From positions 1-64,000 of the forward strand of contig CAVRNI010000045.1 in the NCBI GenBank assembly GCA_963722415.1: DNA of 64,000 bases, read 5' to 3'. The stretch is from JALOLG01 sp963722415. GTDB lineage: Bacteria > Actinomycetota > Acidimicrobiia > Acidimicrobiales > Ilumatobacteraceae. The notes under the pieces are model-generated. The model did no database searches and had not been told where the DNA came from. It saw only the letters and a program-made list of their open reading frames with translations. Every line of letters starts with the position of its first letter. Position 1 is the stretch's first letter. The position numbers and the translations under genes were made by a program. Shown piece by piece: positions 16,761-25,029 of the stretch.

Positions 16761-19019
16761 ATGGGCAGCATTCTGGGCAACCGGGTCCTGCGAGTCGAGG
16801 ACCCGCGGATGCTCACGGTCGGCGGCACGTACGTCGAAGACGTCGAGTTCGCCGACGCGCTCTTTCTCACGTACGTGCGGTCGCCCGTCGCCCACGCGGT
16901 GATCGGCACGATCGACTTCGCCGACGCGCTCGCGCTGCCCGGCGTCGTCGCCATCTTCACCGGCGCCGACGTGGCGGCCGGGATCGGCCGCGCCGGACAC
17001 GTCAACCCGATGTTCCACGAGGCGATGCGGCGGCCGTTCGTGGCCGACGAACGCGTCCACTACGTCGGTCAGCCCGTCGTTGCGATCGTGTCGGAGACCC
17101 GCGGCGTCGGGATGGACGCCGTCGATCTCGTCACCGTGGACTACGACGAGTTGCCGGTCGTGATCGACCCGGAGGTGTCGCGACGCGACGAGGTGCTGCT
17201 CCATCCCGGCGCGGGCACGAACGTCGTTCATCGGGTGGCGACGCCGGCGCCTGCCGACTTCGAGGGCTGCGAAGTGGTCGTCGAGGCCCGGATCGTCAAC
17301 CAACGGCTGACGGCGGCGCCGATCGAGGGCCGCTCCGGCGCCGCCTACTGGACCGACGACGGACGTCTCGTGCACTACGCCGCCTGCCAGGGACCACATC
17401 TCACCCGCGACTCGCTCGCCGCCGCATACGGCCTCGAGAAGTCACAGGTGCGCGTCGTGACGCCCGACGTCGGTGGCGGCTTCGGCGCCAAGTCGCGGAC
17501 CTATCCGGAGGAGTTGGCCCTCGGCTTCTACGCGCGCGCCGTCGGCCGGCCGGTGCGCTGGACCGAGACCCGCTCCGAGAACATGATGGCGATGCCGCAC
17601 GGGCGCAGCCAGGTGCAGCACGCACGAATGGGCGGGACCCGCGACGGCCAGGTCACGGCCTACCAGCTCGACGTCGTGCAGGACGCCGGCGCCTTCCCGT
17701 TGACCGGCGCGATCCTGCACACGATGACGATGCGGATGGCGACCGGCTGCTACCACATCCCCAACGTCGGGTTCAGCGGCGAGTCGGTCGTCACCAACAC
17801 GTCGTCGATCACTGCCTACCGAGGTGCCGGACGGCCCGAGGCGGCGGTCGCGATCGAGCGCATGATCGACCTGTTCGCCAACGAGATCGGCATGGATCCT
17901 GCCGACGTCAGGCGACGCAACCTGGTGCCGCGGTTCCTCGAGCCGTACACGACCGGCATCGGGACCGCCTACGACGTCGGCGACTACCCGGAGGCCCTCG
18001 AGCGGGTCCTCGTCGCCGCCGGCTACGACGACCTCCGAGCCGAGCAGTCGCGTCGACGCGCGGCCGGCGATCCGGTCGAGCTCGGCATCGGCATCTCCGT
18101 CTACGTCGAGGTCACGGCCGGCGGACCGCAGACCGAGTTCGGTGCGGTCGAGGTGGGTGCGGACGGTCGTCTCACCGTGCGTTCGGGATCGACGCCGTTC
18201 GGCCAGGGACACGACACGACGTGGGCGATGATCGTCGCCGACCGCACGGGTGTGCCGATGGAGCACATCACCGTGATCCACGGCGACACCGACCAGGTGC
18301 GCTCGGGAGGGCTCACGGTGGGATCGCGCTCGGTCCAGATGGGCGGCTCGGCGATCGCCACGGCGACCGACGCCTTGATCGAACAGGCACGCGAGCGCGC
18401 CGCCGGCCTGCTCGAGGCAGCTGTCGACGACATCGTGCTCGACGTCGCGTCCGGGCGGTTCCACGTCGCGGGAACACCCGCCCGTGACCTCGGGTGGGCC
18501 GACCTCGGCGCCAACGGCGACAACCCGCTGGCGGCCGACACGGACTTCGAGTCCAACGGCGGCACGTTCCCGTTCGGCGCCCACATCGCGGTCGTCGAGG
18601 TCGACACCGAGACCGGCAACGCCCGGTTGATCCGCCACATCGCCGTCGACGACGCCGGCACGCTGATCAACCCGCTCCTCGCCGAAGGCCAGGTGCACGG
18701 CGGCATCGCCCAAGGCGTGGCGCAGGCGTTGCTCGAGCACATCCACTACGACCCCGATGGCCAGCCGAAGACCACCAACTTCGCCGAGTACCTCGTGGTG
18801 TCGGCGGCCGAGCTGCCGTCGTTCGAGGTGTCGCACATGGAGACTCCGACGTGGATGAACCCGCTCGGCGCCAAGGGAGTTGGCGAATCGGGCACGATCG
18901 GCGCCATCCCGTCCGTGTACAACGCGGTGGTCGACGCCGTGTCGGCGCGGGGCGTGCGCCATATGGAAACGCCCCTCACGCCCGAGCGCATCTGGCGCGC
19001 CCTCGATGGAGCAGGATGA
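16761..19019 (+). CDS. Xanthine dehydrogenase family molybdopterin-binding large subunit (CoxL form II-like), orphan
   Basis: 752 residues; ATG at 16761 with AGGAGG 10 nt upstream. Motifs: VGGTYVEDV near the N terminus, GGGFGAK, the form II CoxL-type loop AYRGAGRPEA (not the AYRCSFR of true CO dehydrogenase), FGQGHDTTW, and KGVGESGTIGA with the catalytic Glu. The enzyme should hydroxylate an N-heterocycle or aldehyde carbon at a Mo centre. No FAD-binding medium subunit or [2Fe-2S] small subunit is adjacent, so these must come from elsewhere in the genome. It is divergent from RraA/RidA and followed by a VOC protein. Confidence 0.9.
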   Translation: MGSILGNRVLRVEDPRMLTVGGTYVEDVEFADALFLTYVRSPVAHAVIGTIDFADALALPGVVAIFTGADVAAGIGRAGHVNPMFHEAMRRPFVADERVHYVGQPVVAIVSETRGVGMDAVDLVTVDYDELPVVIDPEVSRRDEVLLHPGAGTNVVHRVATPAPADFEGCEVVVEARIVNQRLTAAPIEGRSGAAYWTDDGRLVHYAACQGPHLTRDSLAAAYGLEKSQVRVVTPDVGGGFGAKSRTYPEELALGFYARAVGRPVRWTETRSENMMAMPHGRSQVQHARMGGTRDGQVTAYQLDVVQDAGAFPLTGAILHTMTMRMATGCYHIPNVGFSGESVVTNTSSITAYRGAGRPEAAVAIERMIDLFANEIGMDPADVRRRNLVPRFLEPYTTGIGTAYDVGDYPEALERVLVAAGYDDLRAEQSRRRAAGDPVELGIGISVYVEVTAGGPQTEFGAVEVGADGRLTVRSGSTPFGQGHDTTWAMIVADRTGVPMEHITVIHGDTDQVRSGGLTVGSRSVQMGGSAIATATDALIEQARERAAGLLEAAVDDIVLDVASGRFHVAGTPARDLGWADLGANGDNPLAADTDFESNGGTFPFGAHIAVVEVDTETGNARLIRHIAVDDAGTLINPLLAEGQVHGGIAQGVAQALLEHIHYDPDGQPKTTNFAEYLVVSAAELPSFEVSHMETPTWMNPLGAKGVGESGTIGAIPSVYNAVVDAVSARGVRHMETPLTPERIWRALDGAG

Positions 19020-19092
19020 GGGCAGTGCAATACGATCACCTGTTCACATCAGTGTTCACGTCGGCGTTGACTGTCAGACCGGGGAGGTTCGC

Positions 19093-19665
19093 ATGAGCGG
19101 CCCACACATCAACCATCTCGTGCTCAACGTGCGCGACATCGAGGCGTCGCACCGCTTCTACACCGAGATGCTCGGATTCGAGCAGTGCGGCGAACTGACC
19201 CACACGATGACGATGCGGTTCTACCGCGGCAGCGAGGACACGCACCACGACTTCGCGCTCGTGCAGGTCGAGGATCCGTCGAGCCTCGGGCCGGTGCCCG
19301 ACTGGTCGATGGCTCCCCTCGAGGTCGGCGTCAACCACATCGCGATCGGCTACCCCGACCGCGAGTCGTGGCTCGAGCGGATCCGCCACCTCAAGGAGAA
19401 CGGCGTCGAGTTCAAGGTGCGCGGCAACCACGGCATGACGCACTCGGCGTACATCGCCGATCCCGACGGGTACGGCCTCGAGGTGCTCTACAACGTCCCC
19501 TCGGAGGCCTGGCAGGACGACGTCGACGCGGCGCTGAACTACTTCGAGTACCTCCCGGTCGACGGCGATGAGACGTTCGAGGACCGCACCGACTACCAGC
19601 GCTTCGGTCCAGGCCAGCCGGCCCCCGCCGGCATCCCCGACAAGCTCGTCGTCCGGATCGACTAG
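19093..19665 (+). CDS. VOC family protein (glyoxalase/extradiol dioxygenase fold)
   Basis: 190 residues; ATG at 19093 after GGGGAGG. Two betaalphabetabetabeta halves: INHLVLNVRDIEASHRFYTEMLGF with the first His ligand position, and VNHIAIGYPDRESWLERI. HSAYIADPDGYGLEVLYN supplies the C-terminal Glu. The size matches one-domain-pair extradiol-type dioxygenases. It lies 73 nt after the molybdenum hydroxylase gene on the same strand and may be in the same operon, which suggests ring cleavage or isomerisation of the hydroxylated product. Confidence 0.85.
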   Translation: MSGPHINHLVLNVRDIEASHRFYTEMLGFEQCGELTHTMTMRFYRGSEDTHHDFALVQVEDPSSLGPVPDWSMAPLEVGVNHIAIGYPDRESWLERIRHLKENGVEFKVRGNHGMTHSAYIADPDGYGLEVLYNVPSEAWQDDVDAALNYFEYLPVDGDETFEDRTDYQRFGPGQPAPAGIPDKLVVRID

Positions 19666-19689
19666 CAGGAACGCTGAAACCCCACCGTT

Positions 19690-19732
19690 CTGTCTGCTTC
19701 AGATTGCCCGTGGCGTCATCTGGAGCAGACAG
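19690..19732. repeat. Palindromic element family B, copy 1
   Basis: Arms CTGTCTGCTTCAGAT (19690-19704) and ATCTGGAGCAGACAG (19718-19732) pair with one mismatch around the loop TGCCCGTGGCGTC. The loop is identical to that of the copy at 41060. The element lies between the convergent ends of the VOC gene and the TauD gene, so it is a probable bidirectional terminator. Confidence 0.8.
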
Positions 19733-19741
19733 GTCGGAGGT

Positions 19742-20602
19742 TCAGGAGGCGGCGGGGCCGACCGGCTGATCTCCGGCGACCGTCGTGCGGTGCAGCAGGC
19801 GCCGGCTGCCGTCGTAGTCGTTGATGGCGAGGTGGAGCAGGCACCGGTTGTCCCAAATCGCGAGGGTTCCGCTGGTCCAGTGGAGCCGACAGGTGAACTC
19901 GGCTTTCGTCGCGTGGTCGAAGAGGTGCTCGAGGAGCGGTCGTGACTCCTCGACGGTCATGTCCTCGAAGCGCTGCGTGTACACCGGGTTCACGAACAGC
20001 GCCCGCTTTCCGGTGACTGGATGCACGCGCACCACCGGATGCACGACCTCGCGGTCGGCGGACGGGTCGTTGCGCGTCATCACGACGGATCGGCTGACGG
20101 CGCTGGTGTCTGGTCCCTGCGTTCCGTGCGGCCACGCCGTCTGGATGGCCTGCAGTGGGTCGAGCAGGCGCTTCATCCCCGTCGAGAGCGTGTCGTAGGC
20201 GGCGTACTGGCTGGACCACAACGTGTCGCCGCCGAACTCGGGTACCTCCAGCGCGTAGAGCAGCGTCAGGCTGGGCGGCTCGTCGAGGAACGAGAAGTCG
20301 GAATGCCAGGTACCGCCGAACGTGGAGATGTTGCGCTCGTCGGGCTCCTTCAGCACGGCCACGACATCCGGGTGGTCGGCGAGCGGCGTGATGTACGGCA
20401 CCCGGAGGACGGCGCCGAACCGTCGGGTCAGCTCCACCTGCTGCTCGGGTGTCAGATGTTGGTCGCGCACGAACAGCACGGCGTGGTCGGCGAGCGCTTC
20501 GGTCACGAGTGCCATCGTCTCGGGTGACGGGTCGAGCAGATCGACGCCGAGGACCTCCGCCCCGCAGTTCGGCGCGACCGGACGGATCGTCGCGTGCTTC
20601 AT
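19742..20602 (-). CDS. TauD/TfdA-type 2-oxoglutarate/Fe(II) dioxygenase
   Basis: 286 residues; ATG at 20602. The iron-binding His-x-Asp is in TWHSDFSFLDEP, the distal His in DNRCLLHLAINDY and the 2-oxoglutarate Arg in RRLLHRTTV. The length matches TauD. Such enzymes hydroxylate and thereby cleave sulfonates, aryloxyacetates or related compounds; nothing here fixes the substrate. The gene is convergent with VOC and divergent from the PLP-decarboxylase remnant, and appears to be its own unit. Confidence 0.9.
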   Translation of the reverse strand: MKHATIRPVAPNCGAEVLGVDLLDPSPETMALVTEALADHAVLFVRDQHLTPEQQVELTRRFGAVLRVPYITPLADHPDVVAVLKEPDERNISTFGGTWHSDFSFLDEPPSLTLLYALEVPEFGGDTLWSSQYAAYDTLSTGMKRLLDPLQAIQTAWPHGTQGPDTSAVSRSVVMTRNDPSADREVVHPVVRVHPVTGKRALFVNPVYTQRFEDMTVEESRPLLEHLFDHATKAEFTCRLHWTSGTLAIWDNRCLLHLAINDYDGSRRLLHRTTVAGDQPVGPAAS

Positions 20603-20649
20603 ACGACGGCCAGTATGGCCCTCGCTCGAACGACCGGACCGCCGGGCAG

Positions 20650-21031
20650 TTCGGGCCCACAGGTACGAGTTGCCCGAGAACACCCGCCCGTTCCGCGGCC
20701 TGCTCCCGTGGCTGCCGCTGCACCTGCATGGCGTACGCGTCGACGTCCTCGACCGCATGCTCGACCTGGCCGTCGAAGCCGCGGACCTTCTCCGGAGCAT
20801 CCCAGGGATCGACGTTCCCGCGAGCCCGAATTGTCCATCACACTGTTCCGCGCCTCCAGCGACGACGCGACGCAACGAATCCTCGACGCGCTCAACCGGT
20901 CCGGTCGGTTCCACGTGTCGAGCACCACGCTCGACGGGCACGTCACGATCCGGCTCGCGTTCCTCCACCCCCGCACCGACCGGGCGATGCTCGAGGACCT
21001 GGTGGATCTGGTGCGACGGACGGGCCGGTAG
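20650..21031 (+). pseudogene. Remnant of a group II PLP-dependent decarboxylase (C-terminal quarter only)
   Basis: Two frames carry the end of an aromatic-L-amino-acid/diaminobutyrate decarboxylase-type protein: ENTRPFRGLLPWLPLHLHGV and VLDRMLDLAVEAADLLRSI in one, ELSITLFRASSDDATQRIL through FLHPRTDRAMLEDLVDLV in the other, ending at the TGA at 21029-21031. The PLP lysine and the first three quarters are absent. The frames join near 20825 by a -1/+2 shift, unlike the +1 shifts elsewhere in the window, so this looks like genuine gene decay. Confidence 0.65.
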
Positions 21032-21124
21032 ATTTCGCGAAAGTCCGTTCGAGATGTCCATCGGCGGCCAACCCGTTCGTCCTTCCTGTGTGCCGGAAGG
21101 TCCGGCCGGATGAGAGGAGCGAAC

Positions 21125-21478
21125 ATGCCCACCTACGTTGCACTGATCTACGGCGAGGATGCCGACTGGATGGACGAGGCCCACCGCGACCAGATGGCGG
21201 AGTACGGCGAATTCGGACAAGCGGCGGAGAAGGTCATCGTCGGAGGCCACGCACTGCAGCCCACGAGCACGGCGACCACCGTGCGCGTCCAGGGCGGCAA
21301 GGGTGGCGACGTCGTCACCAGCGACGGTCCGTTCGCCGAGACGAAAGAGGTGCTCGGCGGGTTCTACGCGCTCGAGTGCGCCGATCTCGACGAGGCGATC
21401 CGCTGGGCGGCCCAGATCCCCGGCGCCTGGCGGGGTTCGGTCGAGGTCCGTCCGATCCTCGACCTGGGACCAGGCTGA
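21125..21478 (+). CDS. YCII-related DGPF-domain protein
   Basis: 117 residues. The start MPTYVALIYGEDADWM and the signature SDGPFAETKEVLGGFY are diagnostic of the DGPF/YCII family. The fold is a ferredoxin-like dimeric barrel; biochemical function is not established. It directly precedes, and overlaps, a sigma factor gene with a C-terminal TPR-like extension. This is the arrangement known for ECF42-type sigma factors, where DGPF genes are the sigma factor's partners and targets. Confidence 0.9.
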   Translation: MPTYVALIYGEDADWMDEAHRDQMAEYGEFGQAAEKVIVGGHALQPTSTATTVRVQGGKGGDVVTSDGPFAETKEVLGGFYALECADLDEAIRWAAQIPGAWRGSVEVRPILDLGPG

Positions 21479-22710
21479 TTCACCCGCCTGACAGGCTCGC
21501 CGAGACGATCCGGGTCGAGCGTGGGCGGGTCCTCGCCTCGCTGACCCGGGCGCTCGGCAGCCTCGATCTCGCCGAGGACGCCGTGCAGGACGCGGCCGTC
21601 GCGGCACTGGAGCGATGGCCGCGCGACGGCGTCCCTGACGACCCGCGCGCCTGGCTGACCGTGGTGGCGCGCAACCGCGCCCTCGACCGCCTGCGTCGCG
21701 AAGCCAAGCGGTCAGGGAAGGAGGCGACGACCATGGACCCGTTCGGCGGCGAGCCGTCGCCGCTGCCCGATTCCGTCGTGCGCGACGACCAGCTCCGCCT
21801 GATCTTCACGTGCTGCCATCCGGCGCTGGCCCTCGAGGCGCGGGTGGCGCTCAGCCTCCGCACGCTGTGCGGCTTGTCGACGGCCGAGATCGCGCGGGCC
21901 CTCCTGGTACCCGAGGCGACGATGGCCAAGCGCCTGGTGCGGGCCAAAGCGAAGATCGTCGGCGCCCACATTCCGTACCGGGTCCCGGCCGACCACGAGC
22001 TGCCGGATCGGCTGGCGGGGGTTCTCGCGGTCGTCTACCTCGTGTTCACCGAGGGCCACACGGCGACGAGCGGCGAGCACCTCGTGCGATTCGATCTGTG
22101 CGACGAAGCCGTGCGCCTCGCCCGCTTGCTGCGCGACCTGCTGCCGGACGAGGGTGAGGTCGCCGGATTGCTCGCCCTGCTGGTGCTCAGCGACGCCCGC
22201 CGGGCGACGCGGGTCGACGCAGCCGGTGACCTCGTCCTGCTCGCCGACCAAGACCGCGCCCGCTGGGACAGCGCGGCGATCGGCGAAGGTTCCGCTCTCG
22301 TCGCCGAGGCGTTGCGCCGTTCCGCCGGCTCGCCCGGGCCGTATCTGCTGCAGGCGGCGATCGCCGCGTGCCACGCGACCAGCCCGACGTTCGAGGCCAC
22401 CGACTGGGAGCAGATCGCCGAGCTCTATCGACTGCTGGAGGCGCGCGCACCGTCGCCGGTCGTGACGCTGAACCGGGCCGTCGCCGTGGCCGAGCGTGAC
22501 GGTCCCGCAGCCGGGCTGGAGGTCGTCGACGCGATCGACGGACTCGAGCACTTCCACCTGTGGCACGCGACCCGGGCCGATCTGCTCCGGCGACTCGGCC
22601 GCATCGACGAGAGCGCGGCGGCCTACCGCGCCGCCCTCGACTGCGAGGCATCGGCGGCCGAACGCCGCTTCCTCGACCGTCGTCTTGCCGAGGTCTCGGC
22701 TGCGTTGTGA
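21475..22710 (+). CDS. ECF sigma factor with C-terminal TPR-like extension (ECF42 type)
   Basis: About 411 residues. Region 2 contains LDLAEDAVQDAAVAALERW and PRAWLTVVARNRALDRLRR; region 4 contains LSLRTLCGLSTAEIARALLV and TMAKRLVRAKAKI. The remaining 250 residues are the helical extension (LAGVLAVVYLVFTEGHT, LNRAVAVAERDGP) typical of this group. No ATG, GTG or TTG lies near the expected N terminus; the CTG at 21475 (overlapping the previous stop as CTGA) or the ATT at 21478 must serve as start. The extension is thought to replace a classical anti-sigma factor. Confidence 0.85.
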   Translation: MIHPPDRLAETIRVERGRVLASLTRALGSLDLAEDAVQDAAVAALERWPRDGVPDDPRAWLTVVARNRALDRLRREAKRSGKEATTMDPFGGEPSPLPDSVVRDDQLRLIFTCCHPALALEARVALSLRTLCGLSTAEIARALLVPEATMAKRLVRAKAKIVGAHIPYRVPADHELPDRLAGVLAVVYLVFTEGHTATSGEHLVRFDLCDEAVRLARLLRDLLPDEGEVAGLLALLVLSDARRATRVDAAGDLVLLADQDRARWDSAAIGEGSALVAEALRRSAGSPGPYLLQAAIAACHATSPTFEATDWEQIAELYRLLEARAPSPVVTLNRAVAVAERDGPAAGLEVVDAIDGLEHFHLWHATRADLLRRLGRIDESAAAYRAALDCEASAAERRFLDRRLAEVSAAL

Positions 22711-22765
22711 CTCGGATTCCGGGACGATCCGCAGCCGAGATCGGCAGGCCCGAGCGAACCGCCCG

Positions 22766-23437
22766 CTAGAACACCGGGAAGACGTCGATCGCTCGCCGTT
22801 CGTCGCGGGCGAGGGCGTGCACCACCGCCCAGTCTCCGTGCAGCATCCGCGCGATGCCGATCAGGACGTCGATGACGATGGCGGTGCCGTCCTCGCTGGT
22901 GTCGGGGCGGGGCACGCCGACGCTTGCCGCGACGTCGTCGAGATGCACGAGCACCTCGATCAGCCGGGTGCGGCAGAAGTCGTCGAGGGACAGCATCCGA
23001 CCGCCGAGCGCGGCCACCAGCCGGTCGGGCGGTTCCTCGGCCAACCGGATTCGCAGCGACGCCGCCACGTCCGCACAACGCGTCGCGACCTCACCAGGAC
23101 CAGCCGTCGCCTCGGTGGCGGACACCTCCTTGATCCGCTCGTGGATCGGCGAGTCGATCGCCGCGTGGAAGTACGTCACCGGCGTGAGGAGCGCGCCGTC
23201 GGGTCGAGCTGCCGGGTCGGTGCGGTCGAGGTAGGCGAGTACCGACCCGGCGGCGCGCACGAGATGGGCGCACAGCGCACCGACGGTCATGCCGGCCAGC
23301 GCGCTGGGCTCGTCCCAGCGGGCGGCGACCTCGTCGCGCCTGATCATCGCCGCGGCCGCCTCGACGGCCTCGATCACGAGCCCCCGCACCCGCTTGGACT
23401 CGATGGCCACCTCGGCGTCGGTCTCCGGCGAGCTCAT
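22766..23437 (-). CDS. DinB/maleylpyruvate-isomerase-type (MDMPI N-terminal) protein
   Basis: 223 residues from the ATG at 23437. Four-helix DinB-like fold with metal ligands visible as His in MTVGALCAHLVRAAG and Glu-x3-His in RLIEVLVHLDDV. Actinobacterial members are mycothiol-dependent isomerases or S-transferases; many are uncharacterised. It is convergent with the sigma factor gene, and the methyltransferase gene lies 65 nt upstream on the same strand. No further clue to its substrate. Confidence 0.82.
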   Translation of the reverse strand: MSSPETDAEVAIESKRVRGLVIEAVEAAAAMIRRDEVAARWDEPSALAGMTVGALCAHLVRAAGSVLAYLDRTDPAARPDGALLTPVTYFHAAIDSPIHERIKEVSATEATAGPGEVATRCADVAASLRIRLAEEPPDRLVAALGGRMLSLDDFCRTRLIEVLVHLDDVAASVGVPRPDTSEDGTAIVIDVLIGIARMLHGDWAVVHALARDERRAIDVFPVF

Positions 23438-23502
23438 GCGGCCGAGCGTACCCACGGGGGTCGTACGGCGTCTCGAGCCTGCGGGCACCCAGAGTTGGGC
23501 GC

Positions 23503-24192
23503 TCAGATGGGTTGGGCAGACCCGAACACGAACGCCCGCGTGGCGCGGATCTCGGCACGCCATCCTTCTGCGTCGATGAGCGATTGGAGCTCGTCGGGCT
23601 CGTACATCACCTTCACGACGCGGAACTCGGAGCCGTCACTGAGGCGCCGCAGATGCAGGTCGGGGCTGTACTCCACGACGTACGGATCCTTCGGCCGAGG
23701 CTCCAGGTCGGCGCGGTTGTCGATGAGGAACACCCGACCGCCGGGTGCCAAGCACGTGCGTACCAGCGTCCAGAACGCGGCGAAGCGGGTCCGCGGCACA
23801 TGCGAGATCCAGAACGAGAAGAACACCACGTCGTAGGACCGCGTCGGTTCCCACTCGAACAGGTCGGCGACCACGTACTCGACATCGGGGCGTGCAACGC
23901 GTGCACGGTTGAGGGCGAGCGTCTCGGGCGAGGAGTCGACCACCGTGAGACGATCCGCCGTCTCGGCGAGCCGTGCGGTCCACCAGCCCGTGCCGCCCGC
24001 CAGCTCCAACACGTCGCCCGTCGCACCGAACGCCGTCAGCGCCGCTTCGACGCTGACCACCTGCTCCTGCCACTCGCGAGTCTCGCCCGCTCCCCGGTCG
24101 TAGCGGCCCTCGCGTCGCCACCACTCGTCGTACTCGGGCGCCCGTGCCCGATAGAACGAGCGCTGCTCCGCGAGCAGGTCGTCGTCATCCAT
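23503..24192 (-). CDS. Class I SAM-dependent methyltransferase
   Basis: 229 residues from the ATG at 24192. The SAM motif I is VLELAGGTGWWTARLAE, followed by the acidic strand end TVVDSSPETLALNRAR, then VVADLFEWEP, SYDVVFFSFWISHV and PGGRVFLIDNR. The N terminus SFYRARAPEYDEWW is common in small-molecule methyltransferases. The acceptor is unknown. It starts 11 nt after the stop of an SDR gene, so the two are probably co-transcribed with the MetE-like gene upstream. Confidence 0.9.
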   Translation of the reverse strand: MDDDDLLAEQRSFYRARAPEYDEWWRREGRYDRGAGETREWQEQVVSVEAALTAFGATGDVLELAGGTGWWTARLAETADRLTVVDSSPETLALNRARVARPDVEYVVADLFEWEPTRSYDVVFFSFWISHVPRTRFAAFWTLVRTCLAPGGRVFLIDNRADLEPRPKDPYVVEYSPDLHLRRLSDGSEFRVVKVMYEPDELQSLIDAEGWRAEIRATRAFVFGSAQPI

Positions 24193-24203
24193 CGTGACCA
24201 GCC

Positions 24204-25022
24204 CTAGCCACCGCCGTACGTGGACACGTAGCCGCCGTCGGGATGCAGGATCGATCCGGTGAAGTAGCTCGACTCGTCGGAGCACAGGAACAGCGCGCAC
24301 TGCGCGACGTCGAGCGGCGTCCCGTACCGTCCGAGCGCGACCTGCTCGAGGCGCTTCTCGCGCCACTCGCGCTCGGCGACGGGATCGTCGCCGACCGCCG
24401 ACCTGACCATGTTGGCGAACAGCTCGGTCTCGACATACCCCGGCCCGATCGCGTTGACCCGGATCCCCGCCGGTCCGAGCTCGTGCGCCAAGCACCTGGT
24501 CAGCATCCACACCGCCGCCTTCGACACCGAGTAGGCACCCGCTGTCGGTCGCTTGGCGGCGATCGACGCCAGCGTCACCATCGACCCGCCGTGTCCCGCC
24601 TCCACCATCAACTGGGCAGCGCGTTGGCAGGTCAGGAACACACCGCGCACGTTGACGTCGTAGACGACGTCGAAGTGCTCGATGTCGAGGTCGAGCATCG
24701 AACGGAACGAACCGGACTGTCCCGGCGGCCCGCCAAGGCCGGCGGACGCCACGACAGAGTCGATTCCGCCCATCCACGCGGCGGCGGCGTCGATGCCGTC
24801 GCGAACCGCGGACACGTCGCGCACGTCCATCTGTTGGTAGCTCGCTTGGCCGCCGGCCGCCACGATGCGCTCGACCACGGATGCCGCCGCACCGGCCGCC
24901 GCATCGAGGTCGGCGATGACGACCTTGGCTCCCTCGGCCGCGAAGAGCTCGGCCGTCGCCGCCCCGAGGCCGTTCGCGCCGCCGGTGATCAATGCCCGGC
25001 GGCCGTTCAGTCGGCTCGACAT
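24204..25022 (-). CDS. SDR family oxidoreductase
   Basis: 272 residues from the ATG at 25022. Cofactor loop TGGANGLG, catalytic SIAAKRPTAGAYSVSK (Ser, Tyr, Lys) and the late IGPGYVETEL are classical SDR features. The NNAG strand is altered to VASAGLGGPPGQ. The gene lies 7 nt after the second MetE-like gene and 11 nt before the methyltransferase, so a three-gene minus-strand operon is likely. Confidence 0.9.
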   Translation of the reverse strand: MSSRLNGRRALITGGANGLGAATAELFAAEGAKVVIADLDAAAGAAASVVERIVAAGGQASYQQMDVRDVSAVRDGIDAAAAWMGGIDSVVASAGLGGPPGQSGSFRSMLDLDIEHFDVVYDVNVRGVFLTCQRAAQLMVEAGHGGSMVTLASIAAKRPTAGAYSVSKAAVWMLTRCLAHELGPAGIRVNAIGPGYVETELFANMVRSAVGDDPVAEREWREKRLEQVALGRYGTPLDVAQCALFLCSDESSYFTGSILHPDGGYVSTYGGG

Positions 25023-25029
25023 CGCCGCC

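Noticed and set aside
16698..18962. Long open frames antisense to the molybdenum hydroxylase (233 and 506 codons)
   Set aside because: They mirror the G/C-rich third positions of the sense gene, are His/Arg/Val-rich without any motif, and lack ribosome sites. The sense gene has complete family motifs.
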